Shown piece after piece: positions 1-7,088 of a DNA stretch of 11,656 bases (its first letter is position 1; the number at the start of each line of letters is the position of its first letter). Source of the DNA: JBFFSQ01 sp041572275 (lineage in GTDB: Bacteria > Pseudomonadota > Gammaproteobacteria > SZUA-229); contig JBFFSQ010000087.1 of the NCBI GenBank assembly GCA_041572275.1, positions 1-11,656 of the forward strand, read 5' to 3'. The translations under genes and the position numbers were made by a program. Below the pieces are notes generated by a model. That model did no database searches and was not told the origin of the DNA. It saw only the letters and a list, made by a program, of their open reading frames with translations.

Positions 1-82
1 AAACGTGGTACGCCACTCAGTTGGGATGTTATTAAAGACTAAATTTATATGTTGCTATATTCATTATGATGTGTTTTGTTCT

Positions 83-1165
83 ATGGTCAATATCTTTTTA
101 GTTAAGTCGCCATTACAGTTGTTAAATGCTATAGAGGCAAGGCATTACTTTGGTCTAGATGATAATGATTGTGTCTTAATTATCATGGGTGATCGAAAGA
201 GTTATCCTCAGATGTTGAGTTTGGCAAAAATTCATCACCAGTGGTCTGCGATTGTTTTTCTGAACGCTGTAAATCCTTTTTTTAATAATCCTTTTACAAT
301 AGATTATATTGGCGCTGAGAATTCTAATAAGTCAATTGTTAAGTTGTTTCGAAGTTCATTTTTTTCGATATGGCAGTTAACTCGGTTGGCGAAGTATCTC
401 GATAAGGTTGAAAGAATATTTGTCGGGGATATCAATCAGCTATATATGCGTCATTTTATAAATAGAGTCATGCCAGGGAGTACAATTCTGCTTGATGATG
501 GGACTGCAACTGTTGAGGTGGCCCGAAAGCGAAAAGGTGGATTGAATAATCAAAGACCTAAAAAGCTTACCAAAAGAATAAAATTGGCTGCCAAACGCTT
601 TTTTCAAGGTTTGAATGATAAGTATCCTCAGGCTGTGAGTTTCTTCTCATCATACGATGTGCAAGGTGGTGAGCATGACGAGTTAATAAAAAACAATTTT
701 AATTATCTCAGGAAAGAAATGCAGTTGTTAGAGATGATTGATTGTGTTTATTTTTTAGGTGCTCCATTGTGTGAAGCGGGGATTATGGAGAAACAGGACT
801 ATTTAGAGCAAGTTAAGAAAGCTAAGGCTTATTTTAAAGACAAGGATTTTATATATATTTCACATCGTAGAGAAGATGGTAAAAAATTAGAACAAATTCA
901 AAATGAACTGAATGTTGAAGTATGTTTGTTTGATTACCCTATTGAATATCAGTTGGCTATGATTGGTCCGAGGCCGACAGTCGTTGCTTCATTCGTTTCT
1001 TCTGCGTTAGAGAATCTCAGGCTAATAATGGGGGATCAGATAAAAATAATTTCTTTTAGGCTTGATGAAGGTACTTATAAGGATAAAGCGCGAGTTGATT
1101 CTGTTTATGCATATTATGCCAATAATATTAGTGATTATTTTATGATCAAGTCGTATGAGAATTAG
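83..1165 (+). CDS. Glycosyltransferase, bacterial sialyltransferase-like (GT52/GT38 type)
   Basis: Predicted 360-residue cytosolic glycosyltransferase that probably adds a sugar, possibly sialic acid or a related acidic sugar, to a surface glycan such as LPS or capsule. The N-terminus (MVNIFLVKSPLQLLNA) looks like the first beta strand of a GT-B fold. Three short motifs match those described for bacterial sialyltransferases of GT52/GT38/GT97 type: an acidic D-D-G near residues 138-140, a histidine motif near 261 (here HRRED rather than the usual HP), and a serine pair in VSSAL near 306-307. The frame is open upstream to a GTG at 5, but the ATG at 83 starts exactly at the conserved strand; no clear Shine-Dalgarno sequence precedes it. 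Base composition is much more AT-rich than in the genes to the right, as is common in laterally acquired glycan loci. The family call is from remembered motifs; donor and acceptor cannot be told. Confidence 0.6.
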   Translation: MVNIFLVKSPLQLLNAIEARHYFGLDDNDCVLIIMGDRKSYPQMLSLAKIHHQWSAIVFLNAVNPFFNNPFTIDYIGAENSNKSIVKLFRSSFFSIWQLTRLAKYLDKVERIFVGDINQLYMRHFINRVMPGSTILLDDGTATVEVARKRKGGLNNQRPKKLTKRIKLAAKRFFQGLNDKYPQAVSFFSSYDVQGGEHDELIKNNFNYLRKEMQLLEMIDCVYFLGAPLCEAGIMEKQDYLEQVKKAKAYFKDKDFIYISHRREDGKKLEQIQNELNVEVCLFDYPIEYQLAMIGPRPTVVASFVSSALENLRLIMGDQIKIISFRLDEGTYKDKARVDSVYAYYANNISDYFMIKSYEN

Positions 1166-1554
1166 AGTAATAATTAATGTTGGGTAAATAGACGAATACG
1201 CCCGAGAGTCGACTTCTTTGGTGTCACTATGGTCTAGTGAGGCTGTCTTTAATGCTTGTGGGTCATTATAGGCCATATATACAAGAGTTGTTTTTGTTGC
1301 AATAAGCTAAACTGGTTATAGTCTCTGCGTAGATCAAAGGAAAAATATTACCAGTCAATCCGATGTGTATGAGAATATATTGATATTATGTATCTTTTGT
1401 TGTGGTGATTCTGTATAGTACTCGGCCACTCAACAACTGCTTGAGTATTGCCGCGTTCTAGCCCTGTTCAACAAATCAAGGTTGGTGACGTATTAACCTT
1501 CGTTGAATTTGTATGGCCTGATGATTGTCATTGTCAGGTCTGGGGTAGTTTAGT
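1166..1554. other. AT-rich intergenic region between glycan locus and helicase
   Basis: About 390 bases without a convincing gene; open frames here are very short and lack ribosome binding sites. The left part is AT-rich like the glycosyltransferase gene. No intrinsic terminator with a T-run is visible after the glycosyltransferase stop. A possible -10 element TATAGT lies at 1414-1419, without a good -35 at normal spacing. The last 130 bases hold three stem-loops, listed separately. Confidence 0.6.
1423..1538 (+). promoter_or_regulatory. Structured leader: three tandem stem-loops before the helicase gene
   Basis: Three inverted repeats follow one another within 116 bases just upstream of the helicase start. 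Hairpin A: CGGC (1423-1426) and ACTCAA (1428-1433) pair with TTGAGT (1441-1446) and GCCG (1450-1453), leaving a 7-base loop. Hairpin B: TTCAAC (1467-1472) and AAGGTT (1478-1483) pair with AACCTT (1495-1500) and GTTGAA (1502-1507). Hairpin C: CCTGA (1517-1521) pairs with TCAGG (1534-1538), ending close to the G-rich ribosome binding site. None is followed by a T-run, so they are not ordinary terminators. Long structured leaders are known for some cold-shock genes; a control role here is inference. Confidence 0.4.
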
Positions 1555-2844
1555 TTGTCTTTTCAGAATTTTGATCTTCATCCAAAGTTAGTTAAAGCCG
1601 TTGAAGACTGCGGTTTCCAGTCACCTTCCGATATCCAGAATCAATCAATTCCTGTTGTCCTAAAAGGGCAAGACCTGATGGCTTCAGCTCCAACAGGCAC
1701 AGGTAAAACGGCCGCATTTGTATTGCCAGCTTTACAGCGGTTAGTCGACCTGGAGCCAAGTGAAGGTCACGGGCCACGAGTGCTGGTGTTAACACCGACA
1801 CGGGAATTGGCAAAGCAGGTGGCAGATAATATCTATATGTTTACCAAATACTTGCGCATGCGCTCCTGCTCAGTTGTGGGTGGTATGCCTTACCCACCAC
1901 AGATTCGTTTTCTGAAACAGCCTCTGGATCTGCTGGTCGCTACACCTGGCCGACTGATTGATCATATCAAGGCGGGTCGTGTTGATTTCTCTCGTTTACA
2001 ACTGCTGATTCTGGATGAAGCGGATCGCATGCTCGACATGGGCTTCGTAGATGATGTGAAACAGATTGCCGCAATGACGCCGGAAGATCGTCAAACTTTG
2101 TTGTTTTCAGCGACTCTAGAGGGTGAGATCGAGAAAGTATCTCGGCAGTTGTTGAAAAAACCGGTACGTGTTCAGGTAGCGGGTGTTCGCTTTAAGCATG
2201 AATCGATAACACAGAAAATTCATCAGGCGGATGATTATCGCCACAAGCGTGCGCTGTTATCCAGTGTGCTAGAGAATGATGAATTGAATCAGGCGATTAT
2301 TTTTACGTCGACCAAGCGTGGTGCAGAAGAGCTGGCCGTTAAATTGAAAGAAGATGGACATGTGGCGGCTGCTTTGCACGGCGATATGAGACAGGGACAG
2401 CGTCGTCGTACCATTGAGCAGATGACCCGTAATCGAGTCAAGGTACTGGTTGCGACTGATGTCGCTGCTCGTGGTCTGGATATCAAGGGTATCAGTCATG
2501 TGGTGAATTTTGATTTGCCAATGCAGGCAGAAGATTATATTCACCGTATTGGACGTACCGGTCGTGGTGGCTCAACCGGTACAGCCGTGTCATTAGTTGG
2601 TCCCCAGGACTGGATGCACCTGTCTCGCATAGAGAAGCTGGTGGAAAACAAGCTGGAATTAACTGAAATCGAAGGCCTGGAACCAAAAAAACCCAAGCCT
2701 CAGGTCGGTTTCAGCAAAGGCGGCCCTCGAAAACGTAAGCCAACAGTGCAATATCGAAAACGTAACGGCGGCAATACCGGTTATGGTCGTTCGGATAGCC
2801 AACAGCGAAGAAGTCACCACAAGAGCAAAGTGCGGGCGGCCTGA
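1555..2844 (+). CDS. DEAD-box ATP-dependent RNA helicase (RhlE/SrmB type)
   Basis: A 429-residue cytosolic RNA helicase that would unwind RNA duplexes using ATP, in roles such as ribosome assembly or RNA decay. All family motifs are visible in order: Q motif (F21, Q28), Walker A APTGTGKT (45-52), PTREL (81-85), GG (109-110), TPGR (130-133), DEAD (154-157), SAT (185-187), TDVAARGLD (301-309) and HRIGRTGR (330-337). The tail from about residue 378 is basic and rich in Lys, Arg, Gly and Ser, a likely RNA-binding extension. The start is TTG at 1555: an in-frame TAG sits at 1546-1548, a TGGGG stretch lies about nine bases upstream, and the resulting MSFQNFDL matches the usual family N-terminus. 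Some stretches resemble RhlE (MSF start, KYL, EDYIHRIGRTGR) and others SrmB (SAPTGTGKTAA, SATLEG), so I give no symbol. Confidence 0.93.
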   Translation: MSFQNFDLHPKLVKAVEDCGFQSPSDIQNQSIPVVLKGQDLMASAPTGTGKTAAFVLPALQRLVDLEPSEGHGPRVLVLTPTRELAKQVADNIYMFTKYLRMRSCSVVGGMPYPPQIRFLKQPLDLLVATPGRLIDHIKAGRVDFSRLQLLILDEADRMLDMGFVDDVKQIAAMTPEDRQTLLFSATLEGEIEKVSRQLLKKPVRVQVAGVRFKHESITQKIHQADDYRHKRALLSSVLENDELNQAIIFTSTKRGAEELAVKLKEDGHVAAALHGDMRQGQRRRTIEQMTRNRVKVLVATDVAARGLDIKGISHVVNFDLPMQAEDYIHRIGRTGRGGSTGTAVSLVGPQDWMHLSRIEKLVENKLELTEIEGLEPKKPKPQVGFSKGGPRKRKPTVQYRKRNGGNTGYGRSDSQQRRSHHKSKVRAA

Positions 2845-2852
2845 CTTCGTCA

Positions 2853-2920
2853 CGTGATGGTGTTGCCATCATGGCTGAGTAATATAAATCTTTTATTGAT
2901 AAGGCGCTCCCTGTGAGCGC
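2853..2920. other. Two hairpins after the helicase gene
   Basis: Directly after the helicase stop, TGATGG (2855-2860) pairs with CCATCA (2866-2871) over a 5-base loop, extendable by a G-U and a C-G pair. A second hairpin has GCGCTC (2904-2909) pairing with GAGCGC (2915-2920) over a 5-base loop. Neither is followed by a T-run, so an intrinsic terminator is not supported. They could protect the 3' end of the mRNA or have no role. Confidence 0.3.
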
Positions 2921-3015
2921 TGCCGTTCCTGTCATGATGGCGTTCAAGTTCGATCAGATCCTGTCTATTATCCAGCCAGTAGATTTGATTGAAGCATATG
3001 GGTGTATTCTTCATC

Positions 3016-3021
3016 TATAAT
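3016..3021 (+). promoter_or_regulatory. Possible -10 element upstream of ppx
   Basis: A perfect TATAAT lies 45 bases before the proposed ppx start. The best upstream -35-like hexamers, TTGATT (2985-2990) and TTGAAG (2989-2994), are too far away (25 and 21 bases). If this is a promoter, it has a poor -35 or depends on an activator. Confidence 0.35.
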
Positions 3022-3055
3022 CAACACATCACATCCTGAATAATCAACAATACAT

Positions 3056-3069
3056 GGAGCCGAATCATT
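3056..3069 (+). promoter_or_regulatory. Ribosome binding site and AUU start of ppx
   Basis: GGAG at 3056-3059 is followed after 7 bases by in-frame ATT at 3067-3069. The ATG inside this region (3054) belongs to another frame that stops after 18 codons. The Shine-Dalgarno placement is the main reason for preferring ATT 3067 over the ATC at 3064. Confidence 0.6.
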
Positions 3070-4578
3070 TCTGCACAGAACCGGGCAAGTGGAACCATTG
3101 CCGCAATTGATCTGGGTTCCAACAGTTTCCATATGGTGGTTGCTGAAGAGCGTCAAGGGCAGCTGTTTATTCTCGATCGCATCAAGGAAATGGTGCGTCT
3201 GGCTGCTGGTCTGGATGATGCGGGTCAACTGGCACCGGAAGTCGAGACAAGAGCTCTGGACTGTCTACAGCGATTTGGACAACGTTTGCGCGACCTGCCA
3301 TCTGACAATGTCAGTGCGGTGGGTACTAATACACTGAGACGAACTCAGAATGCCGGCCTGTTTCTACAGCATGCTGAGGAGGTACTGGGGCATCCCATTG
3401 AGATCATCTCCGGTATTGAAGAAGCACGTCTGATCTATCAGGGTGTAGCGCATACACTGGAACCTGACCAGAAACGTAAGTTGGTGATTGATATTGGTGG
3501 TGGCAGTACCGAACTGATCATCGGTGAAGCTTTCCGGCCGGGCATGATGGAAAGTCTGGAAATGGGCTGTGTGACCATGACGCAGCGCTTTTTTGCCGAC
3601 GGCTGTATTACGCCAGAGCGTATTGATCAGGCACGGGTTCATGTATTACAGAAGATGAAGGCCATTCGGCACACTTTTCGTAATAGTGGCTGGGATGTGG
3701 TGATTGGTGCGTCTGGTACCATTCGCTCGGCTGCCAGTGTGATACAGGCCGTGGGCCTGGATAATCAGGATGGCATTAGCTTTGAGGCACTGGCTAAAAT
3801 CATTCAGTTGTTGAAACAACATGAGGCCATGGACAGCATTAAGTTCGCCGGTTTAAGTGAGCAGCGGGAACCCGTGTTCGTCGGCGGTATGATTGTGCTG
3901 ATGGGCGTGTTTGAAGCCCTTGATATTGCCCACATGCAGGTATCAGATGGCGCTGTACGCGAGGGTTTACTCTATGACTTGCTTGGTCGTCGCCACAATC
4001 AGGATGTCAGAAATCAGAGTATTGAGAGTCTGGCTCAGCGTTTTCATGTTGATGAGCAGCAAGGCCAGCGGATTGAGCAAACGGTCATTAATTTTTTTGA
4101 ACAGGTTTGCGATGACTGGGCACTGGATTGTCAGAAGTCACGCTCATTGTTGTTGTGGGCCAGCAAAGTTCATGAAATAGGTCGTGATATTGCGCATACT
4201 GGTTTTCATAAACATAGTGCTTACATTATTGAGAACACAGATCTAGCTGGTTTCTCACAACAGGAGCAGCGACGGCTGGCGACATTGGTGAATGTGCACC
4301 GAGGTAAGTTCGACGCCAGTAGTTTTGAGCATTTGCAAAAAGCCGGGCGTAAACTTATCTTGAAGCTGGCTCTTCTATTCCGGCTGTCGGTTATTTTGCA
4401 TCGCAGCCGTAGTCAGGCAAGCTTGCCAGAATTACAGATCAAGGTAGCTAAAAAAAGTCTGGTGATACATGTTCCCAGTAACTGGCTGGATGAGCATCCG
4501 CTGACACTGAAAGATCTTGAGCTGGAAAGTGAGGTCGTGGCTAACCTGGGCTATAGCCTGTCCATTGCCACAGTTTGA
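3067..4578 (+). CDS. ppx: Exopolyphosphatase
   Basis: Exopolyphosphatase of the Ppx/GppA family, which removes terminal phosphates from polyphosphate. The 503-residue product has the ASKHA phosphate-1 motif DLGSNSF (15-21), the GIEEAR segment with the family's catalytic glutamate (about 117-121), phosphate-2 motif VIDIGGGSTEL (140-150), and a C-terminal HD-like domain with HEIG and HKHSAYI. Length fits E. coli Ppx (513). Start choice is the oddity. The first in-frame ATG is 3133, but it would delete DLGSNSF. Between the in-frame TGA at 3037 and that ATG there is no ATG, GTG or TTG codon; one CTG (3112) falls inside the motif. ATT at 3067 lies 7 bases after a GGAG (3056-3059), so I propose an AUU start, as known for E. 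coli infC and pcnB. A sequencing error is the alternative. The gene faces ppk1 tail to tail. Confidence 0.92.
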   Translation: MSAQNRASGTIAAIDLGSNSFHMVVAEERQGQLFILDRIKEMVRLAAGLDDAGQLAPEVETRALDCLQRFGQRLRDLPSDNVSAVGTNTLRRTQNAGLFLQHAEEVLGHPIEIISGIEEARLIYQGVAHTLEPDQKRKLVIDIGGGSTELIIGEAFRPGMMESLEMGCVTMTQRFFADGCITPERIDQARVHVLQKMKAIRHTFRNSGWDVVIGASGTIRSAASVIQAVGLDNQDGISFEALAKIIQLLKQHEAMDSIKFAGLSEQREPVFVGGMIVLMGVFEALDIAHMQVSDGAVREGLLYDLLGRRHNQDVRNQSIESLAQRFHVDEQQGQRIEQTVINFFEQVCDDWALDCQKSRSLLLWASKVHEIGRDIAHTGFHKHSAYIIENTDLAGFSQQEQRRLATLVNVHRGKFDASSFEHLQKAGRKLILKLALLFRLSVILHRSRSQASLPELQIKVAKKSLVIHVPSNWLDEHPLTLKDLELESEVVANLGYSLSIATV

Positions 4579-4583
4579 GCTGA

Positions 4584-4609
4584 CGTGTATTCATTGTTAG
4601 CAGTACACG
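4584..4609. terminator. Weak hairpin between convergent ppx and ppk1
   Basis: CGTGTA (4584-4589) and TACACG (4604-4609) form a 6-bp stem with a 14-base loop inside the 35-base gap between the two stop codons. There is no T-run on either strand, so any termination would be inefficient or Rho-dependent; overlapping 3' ends of the two mRNAs are likely. Confidence 0.3.
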
Positions 4610-4613
4610 GATT

Positions 4614-6719
4614 TCAGTAGCTCTCCGCTAGCGTTTCGAGAAATTTTTGCTGGGCGGTAAAGCTTTCTTCATCGGTTCCAGCTTCAATACGTGAATAACT
4701 GCCATCATTATTGAGTTGCCAGGCCTGGGTATTGTCGTTCAGGTAGTACTGGAGTTCTTCAATAATGCGTTCTTGTAGCGGTTTAAACTCTACCGGCGAG
4801 CAGATTTCAACACGGCGATACAGATTCCTTTCCATCCAGTCAGCACTGGAAATAAACACTTCAGGTTCACCGTTGTTGCCAAAGTAGATCACTCGGTCAT
4901 GCTCCAGGAAGCGACCGATTATGGAACGGACCTGAATGTTTTCGGAAATACCGGGGATGCCCGGGCGTAATGAGCACATACCACGAATAATCAGGTCGAT
5001 ATTGACACCTGCTATGGAGGCGCGGTACAGAGCCTGAATCATGTTGGCATCAACCAGTGAATTGAGTTTTATGATGATACGTGACTCAAGACCCTGTTTG
5101 GCATGTTCAGTTTCTCGATCGATTTTTGCCATCAGGCCTTCTTGTAAGGTAAAGGGCGACTGCAGAATCTTTTGATGGGTTTTGGTGCGGCCCATGCTGG
5201 TGAGCTGCTGGAAGACCCGGTTCAGATCTTCACAAACCTTGCGATTAGCCGTGAACATACCGTAGTCGGTATACAGGCGTGCGGTGCGGGAGTGATAGTT
5301 GCCAGTGCCAATGTGGGCATAGTGGCGAAGTTTTTGTGACTCGCGGCGAATTACCAGTAACATTTTGGCGTGAGTTTTATAGCCGACGACGCCATATACG
5401 ACATGAGCACCGGCTTCCTGTAGCCGGGTTGCCATGGAAATGTTTGACTCTTCATCGAAGCGAGCACGTAATTCGATAACTACAGTGACTTCCTTACCGG
5501 CCCTGGCAGCTGCCACCAATGCATCGACAATAGCGGATTCGGAGCCGGTACGATACAGGGTCTGTTTGACAGCGAGCACATTCGGGTCACTAGCGGCCTG
5601 GCGAATGAAGTCTACGACAGGCGCAAAGGACTCATAGGGGTGGTGCAGGAGGATGTCCTGCTTGCGAATGGTTTCGAAAATATCCGATTGTGGCGATAGC
5701 TGAATGGGCAGTGCAGGCACAAACGGCGTGAATTTAAGATCAGGGCGGTCAATCAGGTCATAGACTTCATTGAGACGATTGACATTAACCGGGCCGTCAA
5801 CCTGGTATAGATCGTCCGCTTTTAGTTTGAATTTTTCCAGTAAATATTGACTGACATCCTCAGTGCAATCATGTGCCACCTCAAGACGCACGACATCGCC
5901 ATAGCGTCGTGAACCCAGTTCACCTTCCAGCGCACGCAGCAGGTCATCAATTTCCTCTTCATCGACATATAGATCGCTATTGCGGGTGGCACGAAACTGG
6001 AAACAGCCTTTTACCTTCATACCCGGAAAAAGGTCTTCAACATAGGCGTGTACCACCGAGGACAGGAAGACAAAATCATTGGGGCCACAGTCACAGTCCT
6101 GTTGGGGGAGCTGGATGATGCGGGGCAGAGCGCGTGGTACCTGTACAATTGACAGGCCGCTGTTGCGACCAAAGGCATCCTTGCCCTTTAGTGAGACGAT
6201 AAAATGCAGGCTTTTGTTGAGAATGCGGGGGAAAGGGTGGGCCGGATCGAGGGCAAATGGGCTAATGATGGGCAGGAGTTCATTCTCAAAATAATCTCGC
6301 AGCCAGCTGTCCATGCAGTCGGTCCAGTCAGAACGGCGGATGAAATGGATTTGCTCGGCAGCCAGGTCGTGGTCGAGTAGGTGGTTGAGCATGCGGTACT
6401 GTTCATCAACCAGCTCGTGGGCACGTTGACTGATGGCGTTGAGGACTTCATGGGGTGCTTTGTTATCCGGCTCGTTTTGTAGGGCCCCCAGTTCAATTTT
6501 TTGTTTCAGTCCTGCGACACGGATTTCAAAGAATTCATCCATGTTGGTACTAAAAATACAGAGAAACCTGAGTCGTTCCATCAAGGGAACGGCTTCATTA
6601 CGAGCCTGTTGTAGCACACGCCAGTTAAACTCCAGCAGGCTGAGTTGCCGATTCAGGTAGTATTCCGGAAGTTTTAAGTCAATGTCCTGCATATTCTTAT
6701 TCTGGTTGTTGGAGCTCAT
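4614..6719 (-). CDS. ppk1: Polyphosphate kinase 1
   Basis: Polyphosphate kinase 1, which reversibly transfers the gamma phosphate of ATP to a growing polyphosphate chain; the E. coli enzyme is membrane-associated. The 701-residue product is slightly longer than the E. coli protein (688). The N-terminal domain begins near YYLNRQLSLLEFNWRVL (21-37). The two histidines corresponding to E. coli His435 (phosphorylated) and His454 are H450 in KTHAKM and H469 in YAHIGTGNY, 19 apart as in E. coli. H607 in LEHDRVIYF fits E. coli His592, with the same 157-residue spacing. Substrate-binding arginine regions (LYRTGSES, about 388-395, and ELRARFDEESNI) are intact. The ATG start has no good Shine-Dalgarno sequence; the leader just before it is A-rich. 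It is divergent from the membrane protein gene at 7089 and convergent with ppx. Confidence 0.97.
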   Translation of the reverse strand: MSSNNQNKNMQDIDLKLPEYYLNRQLSLLEFNWRVLQQARNEAVPLMERLRFLCIFSTNMDEFFEIRVAGLKQKIELGALQNEPDNKAPHEVLNAISQRAHELVDEQYRMLNHLLDHDLAAEQIHFIRRSDWTDCMDSWLRDYFENELLPIISPFALDPAHPFPRILNKSLHFIVSLKGKDAFGRNSGLSIVQVPRALPRIIQLPQQDCDCGPNDFVFLSSVVHAYVEDLFPGMKVKGCFQFRATRNSDLYVDEEEIDDLLRALEGELGSRRYGDVVRLEVAHDCTEDVSQYLLEKFKLKADDLYQVDGPVNVNRLNEVYDLIDRPDLKFTPFVPALPIQLSPQSDIFETIRKQDILLHHPYESFAPVVDFIRQAASDPNVLAVKQTLYRTGSESAIVDALVAAARAGKEVTVVIELRARFDEESNISMATRLQEAGAHVVYGVVGYKTHAKMLLVIRRESQKLRHYAHIGTGNYHSRTARLYTDYGMFTANRKVCEDLNRVFQQLTSMGRTKTHQKILQSPFTLQEGLMAKIDRETEHAKQGLESRIIIKLNSLVDANMIQALYRASIAGVNIDLIIRGMCSLRPGIPGISENIQVRSIIGRFLEHDRVIYFGNNGEPEVFISSADWMERNLYRRVEICSPVEFKPLQERIIEELQYYLNDNTQAWQLNNDGSYSRIEAGTDEESFTAQQKFLETLAESY

Positions 6720-6978
6720 TTTATTATGTGACAGTTAAGTTAAGAATTTATGACGTCAATGGTGTGCTGGTCGTTACACATCCCTTGTGGCACTTGTTTG
6801 ATAATACAGTAAGCGGTGTGCTGCCCGGACACAAGTACTGTTTTTTGATATTTAATGTTTAATTCTAGACCAATATAGGTTACTTTATTTTTTCATTTGT
6901 TGATCTGTAACATACTGATAATTAATAAAGAATCATTGGGCCATAATAGACGCAAAGGGCAGATCACAGCGGGTTTGA

Positions 6979-7000
6979 AAATGTGGCAGAGATCACAATT
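6979..7000 (+). promoter_or_regulatory. CRP-like binding site
   Basis: The half sites TGTGG (6982-6986) and TCACA (6993-6997) are separated by exactly 6 bases and flanked by AAA and ATT. By my base-by-base comparison, 17 of 22 positions match the E. coli CRP consensus, and the two half sites have a single mismatch (TGTGG for TGTGA). The centre is at 6989.5, between ppk1 and the rightward membrane/VWA operon, closer to the latter. With the TACAAT at 7060-7065 as -10, the site would be near -82, a known class I position. Confidence 0.6.
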
Positions 7001-7059
7001 GACGGATGTATGCACTGCATCGCAAAAATAATCTGAAACACTGTCTACAATTGAACAAC

Positions 7060-7065
7060 TACAAT
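7060..7065 (+). promoter_or_regulatory. Possible -10 element for the membrane/VWA operon
   Basis: TACAAT matches the -10 consensus at five of six positions and has no -35 match at usual spacing, as expected for an activator-dependent promoter. A second TACAAT at 7046-7051 is an alternative. The transcript would begin near 7072, leaving a short leader that still contains the ribosome binding site GGGAGG (7079-7084). Confidence 0.3.
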
Positions 7066-7088
7066 AATGATTAATAATGGGAGGCGCC

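Larger units (their letters stand above)
6720..7088. other. Divergent intergenic region between ppk1 and the membrane/VWA operon
   Basis: About 370 bases with no credible gene. It should hold the promoters of ppk1 (leftward) and of the membrane protein operon (rightward). Visible elements are the CRP-like site (6979-7000), an imperfect direct repeat GGCAGATCACA (6958-6968) / GGCAGAGATCACA (6985-6997), a 9-bp direct repeat GGTGTGCTG at 6761-6769 and 6815-6823, and an 8-bp palindrome TGACGTCA (6751-6758). The middle (about 6840-6950) is AT-rich. I find no convincing sigma-70 promoter for ppk1. Confidence 0.6.

Noticed and set aside
5..82. Upstream GTG start for the glycosyltransferase, adding 26 residues
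   Set aside because: The extra residues resemble no family feature and lie before the conserved first beta strand; the ATG at 83 fits better, although no ribosome binding site decides it.
2853..2920. Intrinsic terminator after the helicase gene
   Set aside because: Two hairpins exist but neither has a T-run.
2929..2970. Pho-box-like CTGTCAT (2929-2935) and CTGTCTA (2961-2967) upstream of ppx
   Set aside because: The spacing is 32 bases rather than the 11 of a Pho box, and there is no intermediate half site.
3133..4578. ppx starting at the first ATG (3133)
   Set aside because: This would remove the DLGSNSF phosphate-binding motif that is plainly encoded just upstream in the same frame.
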